Positions 35,586-47,284 of a stretch of 64,000 nt of DNA are shown in pieces. This DNA comes from Orthonyx spaldingii (lineage: Eukaryota > Chordata > Aves > Passeriformes > Orthonychidae), in NCBI GenBank assembly GCA_013397795.1, contig VZTJ01004015.1:248001-312000 (forward strand), given 5' to 3'. The translations under genes were made by a program, and so were the position numbers. The stretch's first letter is position 1; each line of letters opens with the position of its first letter. The notes beneath the pieces were generated by a model. The model did not search any database. It had not been told where the DNA came from and saw only the letters and a list, made by a program, of their open reading frames with translations.

Positions 35586-38554
35586 GTCCCGGCCGGAGCG
35601 GTGCCGGGGGTGGGCCCGGCGGGCGCGGACCCTCCGCGCTCCCGGCGCTGCGGCCCGGCCCCGGGGCTCCGGCGGGCAGCGCTGCCGGCCCCAGCCCCTG
35701 CCCCGCCGTGCCCACCGCGCCTCGCAAGTTTATTTTTAGCACCGGTTTATGTAACTGCCAGTGCCTGTATTTCCAGCCCCGTGCGACTCCTTTTGGTAAA
35801 AAATTAAATTTTATTTTCCAAAACGCGCATCGCTGGCAGGTAGACGGGCAACCTGAGGAAAACCCGGTTTTTAGCAACCACTTACTGATGTGTCACCCCG
35901 TACTAATTAGAAAACCCCTCTGTCAGTTTCGGTTTTTAAAAGCCAAATGGTACGTGCAAGGAACAGGGAGCAGTTTTACTTGATTTAATTGTCTCCATGT
36001 GTCACAGTTACTGATGTGTGTGCAAACGAAACCTGTGTCTCTATTTGAACATGATCTTCCGTCAATCAGTTTTAAACAGGTGTCTGGAAAGTGATTTATT
36101 TAATTGATTTTCTTTGGAGCTCTTTTTTTGGAAAACAGCTAAGAGAAAGCTTTTTGGAAAAGCAGTGAGATCGCTTTCAAGCTGTGGAAGGTACTCTTTG
36201 CGTTGTCAGATAACGAGGGCATTAGCATTATTGAGTGATCCCTGACCATGCTGTGGAGGAAAGACCTAGAGGGGAACATTTAACCATTGGAGATGGATTA
36301 TATATAGACTTAACCAGGTGCATGCACAGTTACACATACAGAAACTCCTTATAAAGAGTTGATTTTAATTAACTGTAAGCATTAGAATAATAAAAAAATG
36401 CAATAAGAGGAGGCCTTTTAAGATAGTAATTATTTGTTTCACACATTAATTCTTTTTCAGGAAAGTGTAACAAAATAGGAGAAGAAAAAGACTCGTCAGG
36501 GTAATGCTATGGTAATCCCAGATACAATTTCTGCCTTTGTAATATCACGAGGTCTCAGATAGTATCAAACATAAAACCTCATGGTCAGGATCAGCCTTAG
36601 TATTTGAGCTGTGGTTCTCTTTTTAATTTTTTTTTTTTCCGAAGGGGTTGAACCTCATCATTTGGCAAAGCCTGTTATGTAGCATTTTGGTTTTGTTTGG
36701 TTCTTTTGATTTGAACATCAGTTACTTGACCACTTGATTTACCTGTTTTTTCTTTTGAACCCCCAAATACTGTTGAGACTCAAAAGGGGAATTTTTGTTG
36801 TTTGTTTTTCGCTGATGTTTCTCTGTTGTTGGCATGTGATGTTTGATTTGCTTTTAATTCTATTTCTTTTGTTTGGCTCAACAAGTTATAAAGATTATGT
36901 CAGATATTCATGTTGAGCATCTCTTCTTCCTAATATGTGTCAGCCAGATAGATCGGTAGTTTCCATTCATTTCCTGGGTGGTAGAAGATTATGTCAGAGA
37001 AATCTCCATGACATTTTGGGTTGGCAGTCTTGTAATTAGCCTTGCTAAAAAGCTAATAATAGAATTTAATGATATTTAACTGTGTTTCATCTCCCAGTCA
37101 CCAGTCTTTTGGTGAGATGACATGCTTTGGGATGTCAGGGCGTGGAAAACCACCTTGTAGGTGCCTGTGTTGCACTTCTAATAAAATACTTGTATTTAAT
37201 TTTATTAAATGAAGAATTAGCTTCTGGGAGTCTCATGAATTCAACAGCATTGAGTCTAATAATTAACTTTATTAAATGGATGGATTTTTCAGGTTTTGCA
37301 TAGTTTTGTTCTGATTTGCCTTGGCCAGTCCTCTTGGACTTAGTGGTTACCTGGGATGGCACTTACTCAGTTGTGCAGGACATGTACATTGCCTTTGCTT
37401 GTTCTTTTCATTGAAAGGCATGGTGAAGGTAAGATTTCTTCACCAAAACAACTTGCATGTTTTCAGTTGTAGTTGGTTTCAGAGATTAGGTTCTCTTCTA
37501 TTTCATTTGTCTCTTGGCTATGACATTTTGGACATACATGTTCTGTGTAATTTTGTTTCTGTAAATGGAATATAAAAATGAATCATGTAACATAGCCATA
37601 TTTTGGTATGCAAAGATGCAAATGTAGACAAGTGAAGGAAATGGATTTCTGTGAATGTAATTTCACTTTTTTTTTTTTTTCAAAATGGCTGTTGTCCTTG
37701 CATGTAGTGTATTAAGTACTATGATTTATGAGTTTTTTAAAAAAATCCTTTTTCTTTTCTGTTTGTTTGGTGTATGGGGTTAATGCTCTTTCTGGAGTTT
37801 TGAGGTAGAGCAACAGCAACTTTACCTTGGTGTTCACGGCAGCTGAGGTTTTTTTTGATGGATGGGTCTTGTTGAATTGGAGCCATAGAGTGCTTCCAGA
37901 TAAGCCAGGTTTTCTTAATGTGACTCAATTAATGGCTCCATTGCATTGAGTTTGAATGAAGTTGCTCCAAAATAAGAAAAAAAGGTTTTTCCTTTCTACA
38001 TGCCTGCTGGTAGAAAACTAAAAAAGTGAAGTACCAGTAGCAGGATCTATCTTGATGAGCATCTCCTCAGCAGTGGGTCTCCTGCTGCTGTGGGGCTGTC
38101 ACACGACTGCTCATCCCAAACTCCTGTGCCACACCAGAGGTGCTGCAGCAGACCTGAATGTCAAGCCATGGGGTTGAGCTGAGTGTCTGCTCACAGGGCA
38201 GCCAGTGCATGTGCTGAGACCTAAATAACAACTTGTGTCATTTGACAGGGATGTGCTGTGAGCACTGTTCATCCTGGAAGCTTTCTAGTTAGTCTTTAAA
38301 ATGCTGCTTCCTGCTAGTACATTCCTACAGCCCTGGTGCAGCATTGCTGCCAGGCTTTCATTCCCGAGTCAATCTGCTTCCTCATCCCATCTGCCCTCAT
38401 GCCATCCAAGGACAGATGCAGCTGGCTGGCAAGGCAAGGCACAGGTGCTCAGGAGTGTGATCTGAGAAATGCAGGAGAAACCTAGGGCAGAAGCAGAGAC
38501 TGCCTGCTCTACTGGAATGCTTGACTTTTTTGATTGGTTTGGTGGGTGTTGTTC

Positions 38555-38723
38555 TTTTTTTTTTTTTTTTTTTTTTTGGGGGGGGGTTTTTTTTTTTTTT
38601 TTTTTTTGTGTTTTTTTTTTTTTTTTTTTTTTTTTTTTGTGGGTGGGTGTTTTTTTTTTTTTTTTTTTTTTTTTTTGGGGGGGGGTTCTTTGTTTGTTTG
38701 TTTTTTGGGATTTTTTTTTTTTT
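38555..38723. repeat. T-rich / G-run low-complexity block
   Basis: Long T tracts (38555-38577, 38587-38607, 38611-38638, 38650-38676) are broken by two nine-G runs (38578-38586, 38677-38685) and short GTG or GTGGGTGGGTG spacers, followed by TTTG repeats. It lies in PLPPR5 intron 1. The phenylalanine- and glycine-rich open frames over it are artefacts of composition. Confidence 0.93.
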
Positions 38724-38867
38724 GTAATTTTTATCTTTAAGTCAAGTGCTCTGAAATGGGAAGGGGAAACTGACTGAAGGAAGTTTGTGCTCTGTACTTG
38801 AGATTTACTGGTTTTGTATAGCTACAGTCTTTAGTCAGTAATGACCATGTATTTATCAAATGTTTGG

Positions 38868-38945
38868 TGAGCCCTGAAATGGTCAGGCAGTTGGACGAGA
38901 TGATTATTGTAGGTCTCTCCCAGCTGAAGTATTTTATTCTAAATA
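38868..38945 (+). mobile_element. CR1 LINE, short diverged 3' end fragment
   Basis: GAGCCCTGAAATGGTCAGGC, GTTGGACGAGATGATTATTG and TAGGTCTCTCCCAGCTGAAG follow the 3' end of a CR1 subfamily in forward orientation, ending in ATTTTATTCTAA. It lies about 140 bp past the T/G low-complexity block and 95 bp before a second CR1 fragment of a different subtype. Confidence 0.75.
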
Positions 38946-39040
38946 TCTCCTAGATTGTGTAGGATCTAGTAAGGAGTCAAATTGTGCTGTTCACTTTGGC
39001 TATAACAAATTTATTGTCTGCTAAAGCCCCTGCAACTTCA

Positions 39041-39189
39041 GAGTTGCCTGGAGAATCTGTCGATGCCCCATCCCTGGCAATGTTCAAGGCCAGGCTGCAT
39101 GGGGCTTTGAGCATCCTGGTCTAGTGGTGGGTGGGCTAGAACTAGATGAGCTTTAAGGTCCCTTCCAACCCAAACCCATTCTGTGATTC
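39041..39189 (+). mobile_element. CR1 LINE, 3' end fragment
   Basis: Forward CR1 3' end: GATGCCCCATCCCTGGCAAT, TTCAAGGCCAGGCTGCATGG, GGCTTTGAGCA, GGTCCCTTCCAACCCAAACC, then CATTCTGTGATTCAC. Well preserved relative to other CR1 copies in the window apart from the truncated 5' side. Confidence 0.92.
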
Positions 39190-41609
39190 ACAGGTATTAC
39201 AGCTATTACAGAAAACCTGTAGAGGAATGCAGCAACCATTCTGTAGGATGAGAAGAGCTGCTTCTTCTCCCTTTTTCCAGCTGGTTTCCTAACCTGTATG
39301 TAGGTTCCATGAAGTGAAGGTACATTGTAATGTTGGTTTTCTGTGCATTATCTCTAAAGGATGTAGGCACTGTTTCTTATCTGCCAAATCTGTACTTTTA
39401 GGAGTTCTTCACTGGAGAATTTTGAGGGCCCAAACAGTTGGTTTTGTTTAGTTTGTTTTTTTTTAAAAAGTGCTGGAAACAACTGCAGCCTAACATATAA
39501 TAAAATGTATGGCCCTTTTCAATGTTACACTTTTATTTGTTGAAGGTCTCCTAAGTCATGCTTTTAGGCACAGATGAAGTAATGACTTGAATGAGTAGAT
39601 GTGTTTGCATAAGGAGCATTAGGCACACAAGCAGTAAAATATTTTTAAAAATGTAGATGAGGTAGAAATTGCAATCAGAAGAGTGGAAAAGCCCTAAGTA
39701 TGAGGTTCTGTGAGGTAAGACTGAGGCTTGGGCAGAGGCAGAGTGCACCTATGGGCTCCCTACTTCCCTTTTGTCTTTGTGATTCAGGTTTGAAGAGTAC
39801 TGCTAGCTCTGTGCTCGTCTTTTTACTGTCCATAGCACTAATATCCTCAGTCTCTGGTATACTGAGAAATTCTCAATACATAGTTTGGTTTTTAGATTAT
39901 TCTTTGGGGGTGGTTTTTTTGGTTTTTGGTTGTTTTTTTTTATTTTATTCTTAAAGTCAAATGTGAAGGTGACAGGAAATAGGCTCTTGATTTGAGTCTA
40001 TTCAAATATGTAATAAGCATAGAACTGCTAGTTGAGAGCTCAGTTCTATTTAAGCCATTTCCCAAAGTGCCAGTTCTTGCTCAGTGGGCTGGTTGCTTTT
40101 TTAAACTTGTTATGACAGATGTAGCTTGGGAAATACACGTCAGTCTAATCCTTTAGCTTCCAGTAGAAATGATTTCTAGAACGGTGAGGCTAGTGTCTCA
40201 TGTTTTCAGAATCTATAGAGTGATCAGTTCTGTGTTATTTCTTTCTGGTAGATATTAATAATTTTGACCTCTTTAAAATACTGTGAACTGCACTCAAGGA
40301 TTCTTTTAGTGATTCCACATGCTAATATGGATTACTTAAAATGTCAAAACTCTTTAAACAATAGGTGGTAGAAAATGTGATGTATTGGACCTAAAACATG
40401 TGCTGACTGTCATAGAAAAGCCAGGAGGAGATACTGGCACATTTTCATTAAGATATGTAAACAGTCTTATTATGCAAATGTTGTTTTTATTTCCAAGTAA
40501 CAAATATATGATTATATATTATGATTATCCATAAAACATACGCTTCTACTTGCCTAGATGAATTCCTAGCATGTTCATATTTTCTCTGCAAACCAATTAA
40601 AGACTAATTTGTTTTGGGATGATACTTTTAAGGTCATCACTGAAAAAATATTTGCCATTTAGACATGAAGTATTGCATTCTTGGTTTTTTTTTTTTAGTG
40701 GACTGGAGACTCTTTAGATTGGCACATCCCAAACAAGGAATGGATGTCAAAAATCAGACATTTTGCCTTCAGCTTAACTTTAGTCAGTAACTTTTTCCTT
40801 TGAGGAAGAAATTTTGAATCCTGGCAAAAGAAAGACTAAAGTGAGAGATGCAATATCATTGTTCTTGTATCAAATTTGCTGTACCCTGATGCTTAAGATC
40901 ATTCTGTGAAAATTGAAAAAGAGAAGCTACCTTTTGAAGTATCTCCACAGTTTGCATAAGTCTCCTTTCTTCTTCACTCTCTTTGCTGTTGTCTTAATAG
41001 TTCCAGGTCTGAGTAGCTCAAGAGCAGTTGAAGAATATGCAGAGACCTGAAGGAGATGCACCACTTGATCCCAGCACACAGATCTAGCTGATGTGATTGG
41101 ACACCTCCCATCTCAGTCTTCTTTCCTGAACCTGCTAGTACCTATTTTCCTTCTGACATCTGTGATTCTATGTGCTGTGGCATCAGGGACTGATCAAATT
41201 TTATCAGGCTGAGTTTGCAAAATGCTCTTGGCAGAGAAGCTTTCAGTTAACCTGTAGTTCACTGAAACTATTCTACTAGTGTGTAACTTAGTGCTGTACA
41301 TGGAAAACGGTTCTGGATTGTGGTATCTGGGACATCAAAATACTCTGTTGTCTGTTATAATGTGAGGAAAAGCATAATCTAGAATTAAAGTTCTGAAAAT
41401 ATTTTCTGTGAGTTTGCTGTGCCTCATACCTGAGCTGTTTCTTCATTCCTCGCCTTAGCCAGAAAAAGCCACTACCTTCACAAATGTTCCTTCAATCTAG
41501 CTTAGGCTGATTATTTTTCTACCTCATGGCTGGTACCAAGTCACTTTGCCTTCTATGTCTATCAAGGACACCTTGATAATATTGGAAAAAACTAAAGCAC
41601 AGGGACATT

Positions 41610-42160
41610 CCACTATTGTGAGACCCCACTGGAGTACTGCATCCAGCTCTGGGGCCCCCAACGTAAGAAAAATGTGGAGCTGCTGGAGTGAGTCCAGAGG
41701 AGGATCACAAAGGAGATCAAAGGGCTGGAGCACCTCTCCTGTGGAGACAGGGTGAGAGAGCTGAGGCTGTTCACCCTGGAGAAGACTTTAGAAGGACCTT
41801 AGAACACCTTCCAGTACATAAAGGGGGCCTACAGGAAAGCTGGAGAGGGACTTTTTACAAGGGCTTATAGTGATAGGACAAGGGGGATTGGCTTTAAACT
41901 GAAAGGGTATGGATTTAGAATAGACATTAGAATGAAATTGGTATGGATTTAGAATAGACATTAGAAAGAAATTCTTCACTGTGAGAGTGGTGAGACACTG
42001 GAACAGGTTGACCAGAAAAACGGTGAATTCCTCATCCCTAAAATTGTTCAAGGCCAGGTTGGATGGGGCTTTGAGCAACCTGGTTGCAGGGGGTAGGAAC
42101 CAGATTTTTTTTTTTTTCTTTAAGTGTCCCTTCCAACTGAGGCCATCCTATGATTCTAAG
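41610..42160 (+). mobile_element. CR1 LINE, about 550-bp 3' fragment
   Basis: The longest CR1 copy here. It covers the end of the reverse-transcriptase ORF region and the 3' UTR, with landmarks TGTGAGACCCCACTGGAGTA, GGGCTGGAGCACCTCTCCT, TTCACCCTGGAGAAGA, GACAAGGGGGATTGGCTTTA, GAAATTCTTCACTGTGAG, TTCAAGGCCAGGTTGGATGG, GTCCCTTCCAACTGAGGCC and a degenerate 3' end TATGATTCTAAG. A 34-bp tandem duplication (41906-41973) and an inserted T-run near 42106-42118 interrupt it. The overlapping open frames (for example 41546-41755) are remnants or chance, not a functional protein. Confidence 0.95.
41906..41973 (+). repeat. 34-bp tandem duplication within the CR1 copy
   Basis: GGTATGGATTTAGAATAGAC... is present at 41906-41939 and again at 41940-41973 with one difference (AATGAAATT versus AAAGAAATT). 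The second copy runs on into normal CR1 sequence, so the duplication arose in this copy or a close ancestor. Confidence 0.9.
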
Positions 42161-45100
42161 AATCGAACAGACTTTTCTCCTAGTCTACTACTTGAAGCAG
42201 AAGTGGCCTCTGTGCACCCTGCAGGAGATTAAAGTGTTTTGTCATTTCTGCCAGAAAAGAATCAGGGAAGCTTGATAAATAATGCAAGGATGAACAGTTG
42301 CCAGCAGCTATGTTACAGGGCAAAAACATCCTAAGAATATGTAGCAAGAAATTCAAGTTTTCAGTTTTATCTACAACTTATTGAGAAAGTTAAGGAAATT
42401 GCCCAGCAAAGTATGCAGTCTATCCTAGTGCTCTTTTTCTGGGAACAGTGAACTTTTATTATGCTAGGTACCTGCAATATTTGAACATCTCATGATGCTC
42501 TTTTGGACAAGACAATGATAAAGCAACAGAAGATGAAAGTTTTACATCCTGCCTCATACGAATTGGGTAGACTAAGCAGCCTCTGAAATCAAATGGAAAT
42601 GGTTTTATTTGAGAAACTAATTAGCTAATGAAAGATAATAATTCCAGGATTATTGAAATAGGGTCTATATCAAGAAGCTAAAGTGTTTTAGCTTTGTGTA
42701 CCTTTCTCTTGCTGGCACATTTGTCAGCTGTTAAAACTTTACGTGAATAAGGAGTTGCCAGAATACTTTGTTTTCTCTGTGATCACATGGTTCTTGCAGG
42801 GCCCATTTGGTCTCTGCCCTTGTAACTCTGTTTCAACCTGTGTGCACAGCTGCAACTTCTTTCCTTGGCAGTTTTCTTCTTCCATTCCCACATGTTTGTA
42901 AGAAAGATATAAAATTTGATGCCTTTTTTTTTTTTTTTTTTTAATATGCAAGTACTGGGAACTTCAGGAAGCCACTTTTTTTGGAAGGGGGAATGCCCTT
43001 TTCTGAAATGCAGGAGATGTTTAAAACTAAGGGACAGTTTATATCATGCTCTTCCTTTGTGAATGAATAATTGCTTTGCAACTTTACTTAAGAATAAAAA
43101 AATAAATCACACTGTTAGCCCTGCAGTAACTTTGTGTACCAGATGTCAGTATTGGCCTGTTGGGACACATAGCAAGATAAATGCATGATTTGATAGTCTG
43201 ATGCTGGTTTTATCCCAGCATAAAGCCACTAATCCAACAGAGCTATAACCAGGAGAAACAATTAAAAATTCAGAACCATTGTGTGTTTTCTTGGGAATTC
43301 TTCTCTATCTGTCTGTCTTCCTCTTGTGGTGTGATGGCTTACATGAACAGTGCCTGCAGAAGTTATGTTTGTGCTTCCAATTGAATGTATTTCTGCTGTG
43401 CTTAGTATGCATGTGATTTACAAACACTAACAATATCGAGGCCATATGCTGCACCCTTTGATGGGCTCTCTGGAAGTAAAGTGGCAAGCAGATGTGAGCA
43501 AGGCAGGCAGGGTTCTGTTTGCAACAGCTGAATGCCTGCTTGTCCTACAAACGATGCACTTATGTTTAAGTGAGAAATTGTTAATCCAACTAATCCTGCG
43601 CGATTAAGGAATTTGTATCGTTGTTTGTGATCTAAAATAGTAGGCTTGAAGTAATAATCAGTTTTTCAACTAAACAATTCTTGCTTATTGTACATCATGC
43701 AGGATTGAGGAGATGGGTGTCCATATGATACACAATAAATGACAGCCAAAGTAGAATTGTTAAGTAGCTTTAGCTGTGGCTTTCAGCCTAAAAGCAGAGT
43801 GATGTTTAAAAAGCTTTATATGCTCTTGCAGCATCTCTCAGATACACTGAAGTGCATGATGGTCCAGCTTCCATCACACATGGTTGTTATTTGGCTGAGA
43901 TGTGGTAACCTCATAGATTGCAAGTAAAAAGTCCAGCTGCAGTTGGGTGTACCATGTATCTGGCACTCAAAAAGTTGTACATGAGTCATGGTGTTTTAAT
44001 GAGGAATATCTATTGAAAACAAAGTCCTTTATATTCACACAGAGTACAATGAACATGTGTTGGACAGTGACGAGGAAAGCAGAAGTTCTAGCACTTGCTA
44101 TTCCTGGTGGGCAAACTGCATTTGCTTAGATGACCTATATTTACCTGTGGATCAGAATATATTTATTGTCAATAGAAAGTGCTAGGAAATCTGCAGTAGA
44201 AAAATTACTGTATATATTGAGATTTTTTAGAATCTACTATTAGTGTAAAAAATTGTTCAGTACAGATTCAAAGCTGACTCTTACTTCTGGATGCCACTTC
44301 CTGGGGTATGAGGCACCATGAAAAACCTTTCTGGTTACATGGTATGAAATCTCAGGTCGTGGATTCCACTTCTGGTTGCCATTCTGGACAACATATGGTT
44401 ATCTGTAGTTCTGTGTGTATTGTATAAATGTATCATAAATATCCATTGTCTAATTATTATACCTTGTATATTTATATGACAATTTCATTAACCTTATGCA
44501 CTTGTTAATGTGCAGCCAATTATAAATGCAGTATAGCTATGTTTTAAAAATATTATTTTTCTTTCTCTGCTGCTATTACTTCTTGCCTTTCATCCATATT
44601 GGACTGAAGAGCATGTATGAAGGAATTCAGAGTTTTTAGTTTTCTAAATAATAATTAAGAAAAAAGCAGCTACCAAGAACAGAAGTCAGCCTAACAGTAT
44701 CCTGCTATTCTGATTTTACTTTTTTCTTTTTCTGTACAGAATATTCTCATGCCTGTTGTTTAGAGTTGGTAGGTTTCATGCTGTCTCTCAAAAGGATCAG
44801 TAATATATTTTATTTTTTATTTATCATTTGAATTTTGAGTAATATTATAAAGATTTCTTTGATCAATGTATAGTTTGCCTCTTTATAAATCAAGTATTAA
44901 ATATTAGAGTCAGTAAGTGGAACAGCTTCCCAGTATAGTTATTTTGGGTAGTAATAGGGATTTCTGTGACCTGTCTGTAGCAATTTAGGGCTCAGACATG
45001 ACTGAATTAATTCTGCTTAAAGATTTCTTAATCACGGGTCAGCTGAGCTGCACTAACCAACAACATGAACTTGCAGCCTGTGCGGAGCATGAGGTGAAGT

Positions 45101-47237
45101 ATTTGAGCTTGACCTGCTTTAATTAAGACTTAGCCCAGGACATGTTAGTTTTTTGGGTTTTACAGAGTGGGTAACAGCAGAGTCCATAACAGGGCTCTGC
45201 TGAGAAGGGGAAACTCATAGGGTCTGTCCAACAGCTCCTGGCTGATGCCTGAGCTGCCAAGTGCCAGTCTGTGCATAAGTTCAGCTCCATGCAGAACAAT
45301 GTGTGGACATGCCCAAGCTTTGGCACATTCTTAATAGTACTTTGATCATACTTACATAGATTGAGCTTGATGTCCAGAGCCTCTCCACTGCTCAGTTTCT
45401 GCTTTTCCTGTTCCTGTGAGGAGCCTCCTTGGACCTGTTGGGGTGTATCAGGGCTCTGCCATGAGGCCAGGCCTGAGGCTGCTGCCATCGTGCATTCCAA
45501 GTGCACAGACATGAGTCTGAGCATCCGAGAGGCCCCAGGGAGGAATGGGAAGCTCGTGCTGCATTCCAGTCCATAAGCACGCTCCATGTGGATGGTGTGA
45601 GGACATTCTGGCTGTTAGGATGGTCCCCTCTGCCAAGTGCTCACGCCTGACTGAAGGCAGAGCTTCAGTCGGTCACGGAGGCTCTTTCCAGAGCATTTAG
45701 CAAAGGCAGATGAGATTTGTAGGCAGATTGACCTTGGGGCATATGAGTGGTTTGGGGACATCTGCAGCTGGCAGAATCAATGTGCAGAGCTGGGCTGTGA
45801 GCTCTGTCAGGCTTTGCCTTTATCAAGGGATCTGACCACTCAAGCAGGATGGACACGTAGCCTTTAATGCCTAGCTGTCAAATGGTGGTTGTGAAATTAG
45901 GCTTCCCTGTAAAGCACTAGGAGATTTGTGCATGAAAAGTTATACAAGAGCTAGACTGTTAATTTGTTATCTTGGTATTGTTAATGAATTATCTTGGTAT
46001 TGATGGAGTTTAATCACATGCTTCAGTGCTACTTGAAATCACAAGGCTTCCCTGAGGTGGAGTGCTGTGTGTGAATGAGTTTGATGCTGACAGAATCTTT
46101 TTCTGGAACCACATTCATTTTAGTAGTTGGTACTGCAGTTTTACTCAGTATTTCTTTTGTTTCTGAATTGATTGTAATTGTTGTGTGATTAGGAGTAGAT
46201 GGAAATCATAAAGCAGAGACTATTTCTTAAAAAACTAAGTATGTTTACATATGCAAGTATGTATGCACAAAGTGCTGCCAAAAAACCTCATGTTTACATG
46301 GTTGACCTGTATCCATTGTTTAGTTCACATGTACTTTTAACCTTGAATACTAATGGAAAAAATGTAATACCTCAAAGAATTGGTTTATTTACACCATAAT
46401 ACTTAAATTGTTATCACTGAATGTGTGCAAGCACCTTTCATTGCAGCATACTTTGAATTTCTCTTTGTAGTAATTTAAATTGCTCCAATAATGAGGGATT
46501 GCATCCAACACTGACTAAAAACGTGCTCATACATTTACATAACAAATATGTATTTTATCTAATACCCCTTCATTGTCTTCACAGAGAAGACCAAAAACCA
46601 GCTCTTACAAAGTCTGCCTTGAAGACAATGTCAGACCTTCAGAACATCTAAAATTGTTTAATAGACGCCTTAATCCTTAGAACACTTCTCTCACCACTTG
46701 AGCTTTTTTTCAAGACATTTGATAGAATCAGCAGCATATTTACTATTATTTTACAGATCTGTGCAAAGGAGATGATCCTTGTTAGGGTAAACCATTATGC
46801 ACCATTTCATGAGTGGAAAGAAATACAGTCACATATTGAAGAAGAGTAGCTGGGCTTACTTCGGTCAATAGACTTTGCAATTAGTTTTCAGAATACCATT
46901 GCATGCCTTAAAGAGCTGTTTTTATGCTCTGCTGTCTTCACAGCCAAGTATACAATCTCCCCTCTGTCTTGTAGGCATTTCCTGTACTAGGAGATTTTTG
47001 CTGAAATTTCCCACTCTTGCTGCTCCTGTTTCAGCTCATTGGCTGCTGTGCTAATGAGGGCACTTGGGACTTCCTCTTAATTCAAGCACTGCATTGTGTA
47101 AACTTCTAAACAGGGTCAGACAACATAGTGTTGCCAGCTGCACATCTGCAGCCATCTGGATTTGTGGCAGGAGCAGTAAAATAGACATTGTGTAGCAGAG
47201 TTGAAAGAGTGACAAAAGTGTTGCAAGTCATATTTGC

Positions 47238-47284
47238 AGAAAACCCACCATAGAGAAACCCACCATAAAGAAAATCCACCATAT
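47238..47284. repeat. Three-unit minisatellite (about 16-bp units)
   Basis: Three units with the core CCCACCAT (the third reads TCCACCAT), each preceded by AGAAA(A), in PLPPR5 intron 1. Confidence 0.8.

Larger units (their letters stand above)
34740..35740 (+). promoter_or_regulatory. PLPPR5: CpG island, probable PLPPR5 promoter and first-exon region (interrupted by a gap)
   Basis: Seen: sequence dense in G+C and CpG begins at about 34740, continues to the assembly gap at 35089, resumes at 35586 and fades near 35740. A (TG)11 run lies inside it at 34891-34912. This is the only strong CpG island upstream of the two PLPPR5 exons and the correct distance and orientation for a first exon. Neither flank encodes the expected N-terminal membrane segment. 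Inference: the start codon and first coding exon, which should end in phase 0 just before the residues starting exon 2, lie in the gap. Open frames running through the Ns are artefacts. The promoter assignment rests on position and composition only; no TATA box or start site can be fixed. Confidence 0.7.

Noticed and set aside
34702..35983. Long open frames (266-345 codons) across the CpG island
   Set aside because: They run through 497 Ns, which hide any stop codon, and the visible ends are arginine/proline/alanine-rich translations of GC-rich DNA.
38469..38777. Phenylalanine/glycine/tryptophan-rich open frames
   Set aside because: Pure translation of T and G homopolymers.
41546..41870. Open frames over the CR1 copy
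   Set aside because: They are remnants or chance frames in a truncated, interrupted LINE and cannot encode a working reverse transcriptase.
45123..45587. 154-codon frame on the minus strand in intron 1
   Set aside because: Several overlapping frames are open on both strands here, a sign of local composition; no family resemblance.
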